Shown here: piece by piece, positions 30,929 to 39,588 of the stretch | How the letters are laid out: every line of letters starts with the position of its first letter | Position numbering within the stretch: the stretch's first letter is position 1 | NCBI RefSeq assembly: GCF_017356245.1 | Contig: NZ_JAFMZZ010000001.1 | Coordinates: 1,807,623 to 1,871,622, forward strand | DNA length: 64,000 bases | Direction: 5' to 3' | Source of the DNA: Bordetella petrii | GTDB lineage: Bacteria > Pseudomonadota > Gammaproteobacteria > Burkholderiales > Burkholderiaceae_B | Made by a program: the position numbers and the translations under genes | The notes under the pieces: model-generated | The model's database searches: none | What the model saw: the letters and a program-made list of their open reading frames with translations, nothing else | Told to the model about the DNA's origin: nothing

Positions 30929-32454
30929 GCCGCGCATCGCCATTGCCCTTTTCCTTCCCGGCCGCGCGCGCGTCGCGCCGAGCGGCCGCCGTGCTGTGCT
31001 GCGCGCTGTTGTCGGCCTGCGCGGTGGGCCCCGATTACCAGCGGCCCGCGATGGACCTGGGCGATGCCTACAAAGAGGCGCAAAGCCAGGAAGGCTGGAA
31101 GCCCGCGCAGCCGCGCGACGCGGCCGAGCGCGGCGCCTGGTGGCGGGTATACGGCGACGCCACGCTCGATGGTTTGATGGGGCAGTTGAACACGGCCAAC
31201 CAGAGCATTGCCCAGGCCGAGGCGAACTACCGCCAGGCGCAGGCGCTGGTGCAGGGCGCGCGCGCCGGGTTCTTTCCCACGGTGGGCACCGATGCCGGCG
31301 TGACGCGCGCCGGCGGCGGCAGCACCGCCACCAGCAGCGGGGTGGCCAACCAGTACAGCCTGAGCGGCACCGCCAGCTGGGAGCTCGACCTGTGGGGCCG
31401 CGTACGCCGCGATGTCGAGGCCAGCCGCGCCGAGGCCCAGGCCAGCCTGGGCGACTTGGCCAATGCGCGCCTCAGCGCGCAGTCGGCGCTGGCGCAAGAC
31501 TATTTCCAGCTGCGCATCCTGGACGAACAGAAGCGCCTGCTGGAATCCACGGTGCAGGCCTACGAGCGTTCGCTGCAGATGACGCAGAACCGCTACCAGG
31601 CGGGCGTGGCCGGGCGCGGTGACGTATCGGTGGCGCAGGCCCAGCTGGAAAGCGCCCGCGCCCAGCTGATCGACCTGGAATGGCAGCGCGGCCAGTTCGA
31701 ACACGCCATCGCGGTGCTGGTGGGGCTGGCGCCCTCGCGCTTCGCGCTGCCGCCCCAGGCGTTCGCGCAGGCGGTGCCGCAGATTCCGGCCGGCGTACCG
31801 TCCGAATTGCTGGAGCGCCGCCCCGACGTGGCGTCGGCCGAACGCCGCGCGGCCTCGGCCAATGCGCAGATCGGCGTGGCGCAGGCGGCCTGGTTCCCCG
31901 ACCTGGTGCTGAGCGCCAACGGCGGTTTCCGCAGCGGCGAGTTCGCGCAGTGGCTGACCGCGCCCGCCCGCTTCTGGTCGCTGGGGCCGGCGCTGGCGCT
32001 GACCCTGTTCGACGGCGGCGCCCGCCAGGCGCAGCTGGACCAGGCGCGCGCCGCCTACGATGCCCAGGCCGCGCTGTACCGGCAAACGGTGCTGGGCGCG
32101 CTGCGCGAAGTGGAAGACTACCTGATCCAGCTGCGCGTGCTGGAACACGAACAGGTGGTGCAGCGCCGCGCCCTGGAAGCCACGCGCGAATCGCTGCGGC
32201 TGGCGCGCAACCAGTATCAGGCGGGCCTGATCGGCTACCTGGACGTGGCCGTGCTGGAAACCAGTGCGCTGACCAGCGAGCGCAGCGCAATCACGCTGGT
32301 GGGCAGCCGCCTGACAGCCAGCGTGCAGTTGATCGCGGCGCTGGGCGGCGGCTGGCAGGGCCTGGAGGCGGAGCGGGCCGAGGCCCAGGGGGACGCGGCC
32401 GCCGGATCGACGGGTTCCGTGGATGCCGCCGCAGGCTCTGCTTCGGGCTCTTGA
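30925..32454 (+). CDS. Outer-membrane efflux channel lipoprotein, NodT/OprM family
   Basis: A 509-residue TolC-like outer-membrane factor. Signal peptide with lipobox LLSAC, then [17 protein letters not shown], the standard mature N-terminus of NodT lipoproteins. Two OEP repeats each carry long coiled helices ([41 protein letters not shown]). The C-terminal 35 residues are a low-complexity Ala/Gly/Ser tail. E. coli mdtABC lacks its own channel gene; having one here makes the operon self-sufficient. Confidence 0.92.
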   Translation: MSRASPLPFSFPAARASRRAAAVLCCALLSACAVGPDYQRPAMDLGDAYKEAQSQEGWKPAQPRDAAERGAWWRVYGDATLDGLMGQLNTANQSIAQAEANYRQAQALVQGARAGFFPTVGTDAGVTRAGGGSTATSSGVANQYSLSGTASWELDLWGRVRRDVEASRAEAQASLGDLANARLSAQSALAQDYFQLRILDEQKRLLESTVQAYERSLQMTQNRYQAGVAGRGDVSVAQAQLESARAQLIDLEWQRGQFEHAIAVLVGLAPSRFALPPQAFAQAVPQIPAGVPSELLERRPDVASAERRAASANAQIGVAQAAWFPDLVLSANGGFRSGEFAQWLTAPARFWSLGPALALTLFDGGARQAQLDQARAAYDAQAALYRQTVLGALREVEDYLIQLRVLEHEQVVQRRALEATRESLRLARNQYQAGLIGYLDVAVLETSALTSERSAITLVGSRLTASVQLIAALGGGWQGLEAERAEAQGDAAAGSTGSVDAAAGSASGS

Positions 32455-32478
32455 GGCGTCGCGGCGCGGCGCCGCCCA

Positions 32479-32569
32479 GGTGTCTGGCTCCCGCAGGGTG
32501 CCAGACACCGTACTGTTGAGACAGCCCCTGCCCACTCCGGTGTCCGATACCCTTCGGAAGCCGGACACC
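32479..32569. repeat. Family A double-hairpin repeat, copy A4 (minus orientation)
   Basis: Two hairpins at 32479-32509 (GGTGTCTGGC / GCCAGACACC) and 32539-32569 (GGTGTCCGA / CCGGACACC). Read on the minus strand the spacer is GGAGTGGGCAGGGGCTGTCTC, matching other copies. It starts 25 bp after the stop of the outer-membrane channel gene, so it lies at the 3' end of the efflux operon. Confidence 0.9.
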
Positions 32570-32624
32570 CATGGGCGCAACGCCTTGAGCTTAGTCGCCT
32601 GAGATTCGCAGGCCTGTCATGAAT

Positions 32625-32661
32625 GGCGGGTAAGGCGGCCGATTGCGCCGCCGTACCCGCC
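32625..32661. promoter_or_regulatory. Long GC hairpin upstream of the phosphoesterase gene
   Basis: GGCGGGTA-A-GGCGGC pairs with GCCGCC-G-TACCCGCC (14 bp with one mismatch) around a 7-nt loop. It lies 73 bp before the phosphoesterase start and 56 bp after repeat A4. It may be a 5'-leader structure or a transcription terminator without T-run; no consensus promoter is clear beside it. Confidence 0.45.
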
Positions 32662-32733
32662 AGGCTTGCCGGCGAGTCATGGGTGCGTAACGTCGCGTTT
32701 CTATGCTCCTCGTTTTCTTACAGAGGGGCTGAC

Positions 32734-34686
32734 ATGTACCACTTGTTTGGCAGTTTGCAGCACCGCAAGCGCGTCGGCGCCATGGCCTGCGCATTGTTTG
32801 CATTGACGGGATGCGGCAGCAGTTCCGGCGACGATGATGAAACAACGGAGCCGGGCACCTCGGAACCCGCGCCGGAACCGGAAACCAGCAAGCCGTTGCG
32901 TGTGGGCGTGCTGCCCGACACGCAGGGCAGCGATTCCGGGGTTGCCGAACACCCGATGCGCGCCGCGCTGGACAAGCTGGCCGAGCAGGACGTGGACATC
33001 GTGCTGATGGCGGGCGACCTGACCGAAAACGGCACCCGCGGCGAGTATGCGCAATGGCGGGCCATCGCCGCCGACTACACCGGCCGCATGACCTTGCTGC
33101 CCATCATGGGCAACCATGACAACAAGGGCATCGATCAGGACTACTTCGATACGGTCAGCGACCTCATTCCGGGCGACGCGCAGCACATGTCCGGCTCGAA
33201 ATACAAGAACTACGCCCTGGTGCGCGAGAATGTGCTGTTCATCAACATCTCGTACGACTGGCTGCCCTTTGCCTACGACTTCGTGGCCGGCCAGATCGCC
33301 CGGCACCGCGATGAAGTGGACCACATCATCCTGATGACCCACAACTCGCTGGTGGGCAACCGCTACGGCATGCTGCGCGAGAAGATACTGGAAGGCTATC
33401 TGTCCGAACCTTCGGACGTGGCGTTCCGCGACGTGTACGACGACTATCGCGAATTGTTCGCCGCAAACGACGTCATTTATGTGGCGGGTCACGAACACAT
33501 GTACGCGCGCAGCCAGATCCGCGACGCGACACAGCGCGGGTTCATGCAGATCGTCGCCGGCAGCGCGGCCTACAAAGGCTACGAGAATCGCTACGGCGAG
33601 CACGAGCAGGTGCAGAACATCGTGATGCTGAAAGTGGCCGGCGACGCCAGCGGCAGCATCGACACCAATGTGTCCGTGTTCGATTTTCATGGCGATGCCG
33701 TCGACTATCGGGCGTACTACGTTGCCCACACCGTGTTCGCCAATGAAGTCGGGCCCAAAGAGCTGGCCGATCCGCAATGGCGCCTGTTCGACCGCTTCAC
33801 CCGTACCGCCGCGCGCTGCGACAAGATCGTGTATGCCGCCAGTATCCCGGCGGGCATCCAGAGCAACAACATCTACGATCCCGGCTACCGCACCAGCGCC
33901 TGCGGGTCGCCCGGCGGGCAGAGCGCCCGCATTCTGGACGGCCGCAACGAGATCTTCAACCGCTACGACACCCGTACCCGCGGCATGGCGGTGGAGCCGG
34001 GCGTGACCTTCGCCAATACCAACCGCGAGCTCGAATCGCTGATGTACCGCTACATGTTCATCCGCGACGAAAGCTGGCGTCCGAACTTGAACAACAGCCA
34101 GCGCGCCCGCGTGGTCAATGAAGGCACGCCTGACGAAGAGGTGGAGATCCGCGAAACCACCATCGACCTGAGCAAGCTGGTGTCGCTGTCATGGAAATCG
34201 CGTGCCGGCGGGACGCTGTCCGACGTGCTGATCGTGTCCGGCATCAGCGGCCAGACCGGCATTTACACCGATCCCTATGGCCGCCTGAAAGACATCACCG
34301 CCGACGCCGGCCTGCCGGGCAGCTATGGCGACGGCTCGGAACTGGGCAAGGCTGCCTATGCGCTGCCGGCGCAGGCCACGCGCGACTGGGAGCTTAAGCC
34401 CGGCGCCAGCGGCGGCCATGCCTATGTGCTGGAGTTCGCCATGCCGCAGGATGCCCGCGCGGAAAATAGCCTGCTGGCGCGCTGGGACGGCGGGCAATGG
34501 ACCGCCCTGGCCACGGCCGAGTGCGTCAGCGGACAGCCATACCAGTCTGCCTACCTGACCGGTATGCCGTTCGATGTTGCCGGCTCTTGCGCCGGCGGGG
34601 CCCTGGTAGGCTACGACGCGGCGCGCAAGGCGTACTGGGCCCGCCTGCAAGAGGATGGCCAGTTCGCCATCATTGCCCGGAAGTAG
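32734..34686 (+). CDS. Lipoprotein metallophosphoesterase (calcineurin-like)
   Basis: ATG 32734 follows CAGAGGGGC and opens a lipoprotein signal (residues 1-28, lipobox LTGC), giving a 650-residue protein anchored in the envelope. Residues 32-55 are an acidic/Pro linker. The calcineurin-like fold spans about 55-340 with its dimetal motifs in order: VLPDTQG, MAGDLTENG, MGNHDNKG, MTHNS and AGHEHMYAR. The last ~300 residues are an unrecognised beta-rich domain with four Cys. It would hydrolyse a phosphoester outside the cytoplasm. It stands alone between repeat A4 and the convergent Nudix gene, and looks like an insertion into an otherwise conserved housekeeping neighbourhood. Confidence 0.85.
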   Translation: MYHLFGSLQHRKRVGAMACALFALTGCGSSSGDDDETTEPGTSEPAPEPETSKPLRVGVLPDTQGSDSGVAEHPMRAALDKLAEQDVDIVLMAGDLTENGTRGEYAQWRAIAADYTGRMTLLPIMGNHDNKGIDQDYFDTVSDLIPGDAQHMSGSKYKNYALVRENVLFINISYDWLPFAYDFVAGQIARHRDEVDHIILMTHNSLVGNRYGMLREKILEGYLSEPSDVAFRDVYDDYRELFAANDVIYVAGHEHMYARSQIRDATQRGFMQIVAGSAAYKGYENRYGEHEQVQNIVMLKVAGDASGSIDTNVSVFDFHGDAVDYRAYYVAHTVFANEVGPKELADPQWRLFDRFTRTAARCDKIVYAASIPAGIQSNNIYDPGYRTSACGSPGGQSARILDGRNEIFNRYDTRTRGMAVEPGVTFANTNRELESLMYRYMFIRDESWRPNLNNSQRARVVNEGTPDEEVEIRETTIDLSKLVSLSWKSRAGGTLSDVLIVSGISGQTGIYTDPYGRLKDITADAGLPGSYGDGSELGKAAYALPAQATRDWELKPGASGGHAYVLEFAMPQDARAENSLLARWDGGQWTALATAECVSGQPYQSAYLTGMPFDVAGSCAGGALVGYDAARKAYWARLQEDGQFAIIARK

Positions 34687-34690
34687 CGCG

Positions 34691-34706
34691 GGCCAGTGAC
34701 CTGGCC
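34691..34706. terminator. Short hairpin between convergent genes
   Basis: GGCCAG-N4-CTGGCC in the 28-bp gap between the phosphoesterase and Nudix stops. Its position suits a bidirectional terminator, but there is no T-run. Confidence 0.35.
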
Positions 34707-34714
34707 GGCTACGG

Positions 34715-35677
34715 CTAGATCAGGGCGCGGATGCCGGCGATGCCGTGCGCGCCGTGCTGGCGGGCTTCGGCCAGGGTATCGGCGGATTGCCCGCCCAGCG
34801 CCAGCACCGGCAGCCCGGCGTCGCGATTGCCCGCCACGAAGCCCTGCCAGCCGATGCCTGGCACGCCGGGGTGCGACGGCGTTTCCAGCACCGGCCCCAG
34901 CACCGCGAAATCGGCGCCCAGCTCGCGCGCATGCACGATCTGGGCGTTGCCGTGGGCCGAGACGCCCACCAGGGCGCCCGCGGGCAGTTCAGGACGCGTA
35001 CGCAGCGCTGCCGCATCGGCCCAGCGCAGGTGCACGCCGTCGGCCTGGCGCCACCAGGCGGCCGGATGGGCGCTGTTGACCAGCAGCCGCGCACCGGCGG
35101 CGTGGCAGAGCTTCAGCATCGCCTGCATGGCGTCGCGCAGCGACGTGGCGCCCGGGCCGTCGGGCCAGTCAGGCTCGCGCAATTGCACCAGCTTCAGGCC
35201 GCGCGCCAGCGCGCGTTCCAGGCGTTCCAGGAAGGCCGGCACGCCGGCCCGGCCGCCAATGGACGAAATGCCGTAGGTGTCGGGCAGCTGCAGCCAGCGC
35301 AGCGGGGGCAGGGTGGCCGGCAGCAGGTCGCCCACCTGGCCGGCGTGGGCCGGGTCCACCCATTGCAGCTGCTGGTTTTCCAGGCCGCGCGGCTCGCCCC
35401 GCCAGCCGGTGACCTGGCAGAAGGCCAGCCGCACCGTGGTGTGCGGATAGACGTGCACGTAGGTGACCCAGGGCACCGCCTGGGTGACTTCGATGCCGAT
35501 TTCTTCGCGCAGTTCGCGCGCCAGCGCCTGCAGCACGGTTTCGCCGGGTTCGAGCTTGCCGCCCGGCAGTTCCCACCAGCCCTCCCAGGGCTTGCCGACG
35601 GGGCGCTGCCCCAGCAGCAGCTGGCCGTCGGCGCGCAGGATCAGGCCGGCGGCGACGTCGACAATGCGCTCAGACAT
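34715..35677 (-). CDS. Nudix hydrolase fused to a ThiE-like domain
   Basis: A 320-residue fusion. Residues 5-130 are a MutT-type Nudix domain with the full box GGKLEPGETVLQALARELREEIG; such enzymes remove oxidised nucleotides like 8-oxo-dGTP. Residues about 135-320 form a TIM-barrel related to thiamine-phosphate synthase (VKLVQLREP-like start LKLVQLREPDWPD, GADFAVLGPVLETPSH, end GGQSADTLAEARQHGAHGIAGI). The ThiE half lacks several canonical substrate residues, and a separate thiE is at 55.7 kb, so this half may not make thiamine phosphate. The start overlaps the ATPase stop by 8 bp. Confidence 0.9.
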   Translation of the reverse strand: MSERIVDVAAGLILRADGQLLLGQRPVGKPWEGWWELPGGKLEPGETVLQALARELREEIGIEVTQAVPWVTYVHVYPHTTVRLAFCQVTGWRGEPRGLENQQLQWVDPAHAGQVGDLLPATLPPLRWLQLPDTYGISSIGGRAGVPAFLERLERALARGLKLVQLREPDWPDGPGATSLRDAMQAMLKLCHAAGARLLVNSAHPAAWWRQADGVHLRWADAAALRTRPELPAGALVGVSAHGNAQIVHARELGADFAVLGPVLETPSHPGVPGIGWQGFVAGNRDAGLPVLALGGQSADTLAEARQHGAHGIAGIRALI

Positions 35678-36536
35678 GGCGCGCCGCCCAGTCCCGCGCG
35701 AACTGGTGGGCCACGCGGCCCGAGCGCGAACCGCGTTCCAGCGCCCATTGCAGGGCTTCGGCGCGGCAGGCTTCGATGTGCCCGGCCGGGCAGTCCAGTT
35801 CGCGCAGCCAGTGGTGCACGATGTCCAGGTAGTCGTCTTGTTTGAACGGGTGGAACGACAGCCACAGCCCGAACCGTTCGGACAGCGAGATTTTTTCTTC
35901 GACCGTTTCGCCCGGGTGGATCTCGCCGTCGGGCTGGTGCTTGGCCTGCAGGTTCTCGCTCATGTATTCCGGCATCAGGTGGCGCCGGTTCGAGGTGGCG
36001 TAGATGAGCACGTTGTCGCCCGAGGCCGACACCGAGCCGTCCAGCACCGATTTCAGCGCCTTGTAGCCGGCCTCGCCTTCTTCGAACGACAGGTCGTCGC
36101 AGAACACGATGTAGCGTTCCGGCCGCGTGGCCACCAGTTCGACGATATCGGGCAGGTCGCCGAGGTCGGACTTGTCGACCTCGATCAGCCGCAGCCCCCG
36201 GTCGCCATAGGCGGCCAGCATGGCCTTGACCAGCGAACTCTTGCCGGTGCCGCGCGCGCCGGTCATCAGCACGTTGTTGGCGGGTTTTTTCTGCAGGAAC
36301 TGCAGGGTGTTGCGGTCGATGATGCCTTTCTGGCGCTCGATGTGCTGCAGGTCAGTGAGGTCGATGCGGGCCACGTGGCGCACGGCGTCCAGCCAGCCGC
36401 GCGCGCCGCGCTTGCGCCAGCGGTAGGCATGGGCGGACCAGTCGATGTCGGGCGGGGCGGCCGGCAGCCAGGCTTCCAGTTGGGCCAGCACGCGTTCGGC
36501 GCGTTCGATCAGGACGGAGAAGTCGGAGGAAGTCAC
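35670..36536 (-). CDS. DUF815-family ATP-binding protein
   Basis: A 288-residue AAA-like ATPase. Start is GTG 36536; the frame stays open far upstream into argJ and is not used. Walker A is TGARGTGKSSLVKA, Walker B YIVFCDDLSFEEGE, and a sensor segment reads LIYATSNRRHLMPEYM. These match DUF815 proteins that usually sit between argJ and a Nudix gene in Bordetella-like bacteria. No membrane segment. Biochemical role is unknown. It is 23 bp downstream of argJ. Confidence 0.88.
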   Translation of the reverse strand: MTSSDFSVLIERAERVLAQLEAWLPAAPPDIDWSAHAYRWRKRGARGWLDAVRHVARIDLTDLQHIERQKGIIDRNTLQFLQKKPANNVLMTGARGTGKSSLVKAMLAAYGDRGLRLIEVDKSDLGDLPDIVELVATRPERYIVFCDDLSFEEGEAGYKALKSVLDGSVSASGDNVLIYATSNRRHLMPEYMSENLQAKHQPDGEIHPGETVEEKISLSERFGLWLSFHPFKQDDYLDIVHHWLRELDCPAGHIEACRAEALQWALERGSRSGRVAHQFARDWAARHV

Positions 36537-36559
36537 GTCGGTTTCCGGGTGCGGTGGGT

Positions 36560-37786
36560 TCAGGAACGATAGTCGGCGTTGATGCTGACGTACTCGTGCG
36601 AGAAGTCGCAGGTATAGACGGTTTCGCTGGCCTGGCCGCGCGCCAGCGCGATGCGGATGCCGATTTCGGCCTGCTTCATCACGCGCTGGCCGTCGGCTTC
36701 CTGGTAGTCGGGGTTGCGGCCGCCGTCGCGCGCCACCAGCACGTCGTCCAGCCACAGGCGCAGCCTGGAGACGTCGAGATCGTCGATGCCGGCATAGCCG
36801 ATGGCGGCCAGGATGCGGCCCAGGTTGGGGTCGGACGCGAAGAACGCCGTCTTGACCAGCGGCGAGTGCGCCACCGAGTACGCCACTTTCAGGGCTTCTT
36901 CGGTGGTCAGGGCGTCTTCGACGCGGATGGTGATGAACTTGGTGGCGCCCTCGGCATCGCGCACGATCTTGGTGGCCAGGTCGAGCGCGGCGGCCGACAG
37001 CGCGTCGCGCACGGCGGCGTAGTGCGGGTCGGACTCGGCGCTGATGTCGATGCCCGACTGGCCGGTGGCGGCGATGATGAACGAGTCGTTGGTAGAGGTG
37101 TCGCCGTCGACGGTGATGCGGTTGAACGAGCGGTTGGCGATTTCCAGCGCCAGCTTGCGCAGCACGGGCTGGGCGATGCCGGCGTCGGTGGCCAGGAAGC
37201 TGAGCATGGTGGCCATGTTGGGGCGGATCATGCCGGCGCCCTTGCTGATGCCGGTGAAGGTGACGGTTTTGCCGCCGATCTGCACGCGCCGCGAATGGAT
37301 CTTGGGCAGTGTGTCGGTGGTCATGATGCCGTGCGCGGCGTTGAACCACTGGTCGGCGCCCAGCCCGGCCAGCGCGGCGGGCAGGGCGGCGGTCAGGCGA
37401 TCGAGCGGCAGGGGCTCGAGGATGACGCCGGTGGAAAACGGCAGGATCTGCTGCGCCGGCACGCCCATCAGCTTGCCCAGCGCGGCACAGGTGTCCTGGG
37501 CCTTTTTCAGGCCTTCGGCGCCGGTGCCGGCGTTGGCGTTGCCGGTGTTGATGACCAGCGCGCGGATCGGCCCGCCGGTGGCCAGGTGGGCCTCGCAGAC
37601 CTGCACGGGGGCGGCGCGAAAGCGGTTGCGGGTAAAGACGCCGGCCACATTGGTGCCGGCCGTCAACTGGAATACCGTGAGATCGCGTCGGTTCGCTTTG
37701 CGGATGCCGGCTTCGGCAACGCCGATTTCAACGCCGGCAACGGGGAAAATTTCGGACTCGGAGGGGATCTGCAGGTTAACGGCCAT
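36560..37786 (-). CDS. argJ: Glutamate N-acetyltransferase / amino-acid acetyltransferase
   Basis: Bifunctional arginine-pathway enzyme: recycles acetyl from N-acetylornithine to glutamate and may also use acetyl-CoA. The self-cleavage site, where Thr becomes the nucleophile of the beta chain, is in [23 protein letters not shown] and the C-terminal end ([17 protein letters not shown]: [13 protein letters not shown]) are present. ATG 37786 gives 408 residues, the normal length; an in-frame start at 37894 would add a non-conserved tail reaching into repeat sequence. Confidence 0.96.
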   Translation of the reverse strand: MAVNLQIPSESEIFPVAGVEIGVAEAGIRKANRRDLTVFQLTAGTNVAGVFTRNRFRAAPVQVCEAHLATGGPIRALVINTGNANAGTGAEGLKKAQDTCAALGKLMGVPAQQILPFSTGVILEPLPLDRLTAALPAALAGLGADQWFNAAHGIMTTDTLPKIHSRRVQIGGKTVTFTGISKGAGMIRPNMATMLSFLATDAGIAQPVLRKLALEIANRSFNRITVDGDTSTNDSFIIAATGQSGIDISAESDPHYAAVRDALSAAALDLATKIVRDAEGATKFITIRVEDALTTEEALKVAYSVAHSPLVKTAFFASDPNLGRILAAIGYAGIDDLDVSRLRLWLDDVLVARDGGRNPDYQEADGQRVMKQAEIGIRIALARGQASETVYTCDFSHEYVSINADYRS

Positions 37787-37855
37787 GACTTCGTCTCTGT
37801 GGCTGGGCGGACAGCGCCGCGGGGGCGGGGAAGTCCGTATTATCCCACTGCCTGG

Positions 37856-37887
37856 GCGGGACTCGATCCGTGAACTCGAACCGCCGC
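37856..37887 (+). repeat. Right-end fragment of a family B repeat (B3)
   Basis: GCGGGACTCGATCCGTGAAC followed by TCGAACCGCCGC matches the right flank of B1 (GCGGGACTGCGATAGTTGAA, then TTCGAACCGCCGC). The long stem and core are missing on this side. Confidence 0.65.
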
Positions 37888-37917
37888 GCAGCACTCATGC
37901 CGCCGGCGCGGTGGTCG

Positions 37918-37989
37918 GGTGCCGGATACCGTGTTGTTGAGACATTCGCTGCGCACATCGGTGTCAGGCACCTGGCGGAGCCAGACACC
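37918..37989. repeat. Family A repeat, copy A5 (minus orientation, truncated)
   Basis: A complete hairpin at 37960-37989 (GGTGTCAGGC / GCCAGACACC) and the 29-nt spacer (minus strand GATGTGCGCAGCGAATGTCTC) are kept; of the second hairpin only one arm remains (GGGTGCCGGATACC, 37918-37930). Confidence 0.85.
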
Positions 37990-38017
37990 TTGGCAAAGAC
38001 GGCGTGGGTACCGCCCA

Positions 38018-38046
38018 GGTGTCAGGCTCCGCAGGTGCCTGACACC
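38018..38046. repeat. Single family A hairpin, copy A6
   Basis: A lone inverted repeat GGTGTCAGGC / GCCTGACACC with a 9-nt loop. It is 28 bp from A5 and lacks the spacer and partner hairpin, suggesting deletion or rearrangement. Confidence 0.85.
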
Positions 38047-38064
38047 GCTATACGCCACAGCCAT

Positions 38065-38109
38065 TGCGCCGCCCCGGCTCGCCCGAGCACCGCGGGACGG
38101 TGCAAGAAC
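38065..38109 (-). repeat. Left-end fragment of a family B repeat (B3)
   Basis: On the minus strand GTTCTTGCACCGTCCCGCG and GGGGCGGCGCA match the left flank and left stem arm of B1/B2. With 37856-37887 it frames the family A copies, as if a B element had been split or replaced in the middle. Confidence 0.6.
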
Positions 38110-38137
38110 CCCAAGCCCCGAAGCAGCAAAACACCGC

Positions 38138-38635
38138 TCAGCGCGCATTCCCCCGCGCCGCCACTACCTGCAACTTGAGTTCCCCCAGCGCCTGGTACAA
38201 CGCATCGCGCCCCGCTTCGGGCAGGTCGTTGAACATTCCCTTGACCCAGCTTTCGTGCGCCCGCGCCATGCGGTTGAAAATGCGGCGCCCCTGCGGCGTC
38301 AGTTTCAGCACCGAGCTGCGCCGGTCGGTTTCCATCTTGGTGCGCATCACCAGCCCTTCTTTTTCGAGCTGGTCGGTAATGCCCGTGATGTTGCCGTTGG
38401 TGACCATCATGCGGCGCGACAGTTCGCCCATTTTCATGCCCTTGGGCGCGCGCTGCAGCTGCGCCATCAGGTCGAAGCGGGGCAGGGTGGTGTCGAATTC
38501 GGTGCGCAGGCGGGTGCGGATCTCGGATTCGATCAGGTTGCAGCAGGTCAGCATGCGCAGCCACAGGCGCAGCGCATGGTGGTCGTCGGGCGCGGCGCGG
38601 GTTTCCAGGTCGGGAGCGTCGATCATGGCGGGCAT
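38138..38635 (-). CDS. MarR-family transcriptional regulator
   Basis: A 165-residue winged-helix repressor. The HTH and wing are visible (MKMGELSRRMMVTNGNITGITDQLEKEG, with conserved DRRSS wing as TDRRSSVLKLTPQG). MarR proteins release DNA on binding aromatic acids or their CoA thioesters. The start overlaps the esterase stop by one base (TGATG), so the two form one operon. The same 18-bp near-palindrome found in this operon's promoter region and in the 44.7 kb promoter makes this the likely regulator of both the importer and the ring-oxidation operon. Confidence 0.92.
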   Translation of the reverse strand: MPAMIDAPDLETRAAPDDHHALRLWLRMLTCCNLIESEIRTRLRTEFDTTLPRFDLMAQLQRAPKGMKMGELSRRMMVTNGNITGITDQLEKEGLVMRTKMETDRRSSVLKLTPQGRRIFNRMARAHESWVKGMFNDLPEAGRDALYQALGELKLQVVAARGNAR

Positions 38636-39537
38636 CAGCAGGCGGGCCGGCGGCTGCCGGCCAGGCCCATTTGGTCGAAGATGGCGCGCGTCAGCGGGCT
38701 GGCGGGATCGTTCAGCGTAAGCACGATGTCGTAATGATTGGTGTGCGGCATGGGCACGTGGCGGGCCGGCAGGCCGCGGGCGCGCCAGGCCTGCAGGTAG
38801 TCGTCGGTCTGGCGTTTGAATTCGTCGGTCTCCGTGCCGCCGTAGCTGGCCAAAAGCGGGCAGGCCGCGCCGGCGGGCAGCAGCGCCGGGCTGTTGCGTT
38901 CGGCGTCGGCCGGACTCAGGCGCATCCATTCGTTGATGTGCGTATGCACCAGCGGGCGCAGGTCGTACAGGCCCGACAGCGGCGCGGCGCCGGCAACGAC
39001 ATCGGCCGGCACGCCGTACTGGCCGTGCCAGCCGCCGGCCAGCAGCATGCCCACCAGGTGGCCGCCGGCCGAACTGCCGGCGATATGGATGCGGGCCGGA
39101 TCGCCGCCATGGCGCGCAATGTGCCGGTATACCCACGCCAGCGCGCGGCGGTTCTGGTCGACGATGCGGTCCAGCGTGACCGCCGGCGCCAGCGAGTAGT
39201 TCACCGCCACCACCACCGCGCCGGCCCGCGTGAAGGCCGGCGCCATGCTGCTGGAGTCGTCTTTGGACAGCAGCCGCCAGTAGCCGCCATGGATGTACAC
39301 GAACACCGGCGCGCCGGCCGCCGGCGCCTCGGCCTGCGGCGCGGCCGGGAAAATGTCGAGCAGTTCGTCGGGATGTTCGCCGTAGGGCACGTTGGCCGCG
39401 CAGGGCAGCGTGGCGCGCGCGGCCTGGCTCTGGGCGGTGTACTGCGCCAGGATGGGCTGGATGTCGGGCACGGTGGCGCGTGCGTTGTATTGCACGTCCA
39501 GCGCGGCGCGGTCGTATTGGCGGTAAAGGGCGGGCAT
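38635..39537 (-). CDS. Alpha/beta hydrolase, arylformamidase/esterase-like
   Basis: A 300-residue cytoplasmic esterase. The oxyanion motif FVYIHGGYWRLLSKDD is the HGGYW form found in eukaryotic kynurenine formamidases and related hydrolases; the nucleophile is IAGSSAGGHLVG; the late His is in PHTNHYDIVL. Its place in a MarR operon facing an aromatic-acid importer suggests it releases the aromatic substrate from a formamide, amide or ester, for example N-formylkynurenine on the route to anthranilate. The fold is certain; the substrate is inferred. Confidence 0.85.
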   Translation of the reverse strand: MPALYRQYDRAALDVQYNARATVPDIQPILAQYTAQSQAARATLPCAANVPYGEHPDELLDIFPAAPQAEAPAAGAPVFVYIHGGYWRLLSKDDSSSMAPAFTRAGAVVVAVNYSLAPAVTLDRIVDQNRRALAWVYRHIARHGGDPARIHIAGSSAGGHLVGMLLAGGWHGQYGVPADVVAGAAPLSGLYDLRPLVHTHINEWMRLSPADAERNSPALLPAGAACPLLASYGGTETDEFKRQTDDYLQAWRARGLPARHVPMPHTNHYDIVLTLNDPASPLTRAIFDQMGLAGSRRPAC

Positions 39538-39588
39538 GGCGTGGCGCGGGCAGGGCCCTGGTAAAAACCCTAGGCTTGTATTGCCGAA

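Larger units (their letters stand above)
37787..38137. other. 351-bp gene-free interval with repeat fragments
   Basis: Between the argJ start and the MarR stop there is no gene. The argJ promoter should lie in 37787-37855. The rest is a mosaic of the right end of a family B element, a family A element missing part of one hairpin, a lone family A hairpin, and the left end of a family B element. Confidence 0.7.

Noticed and set aside
27752..30943. Very long minus-strand open frame (1063 codons) opposite mdtC
   Set aside because: It is a shadow of mdtC: the composition is His/Gln/Arg/Gly-rich with no domain, and the plus strand codes a complete RND pump over the same bases. The same holds for long antisense frames opposite mdtB, livG/livM, the DUF2169 gene and others.
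37860..37890. tRNA-like GGTTCGA motif in family B ends
   Set aside because: No acceptor, D or anticodon arm and no T-stem can be drawn around it, so it is not a tRNA gene. Kept only as a motif observation.
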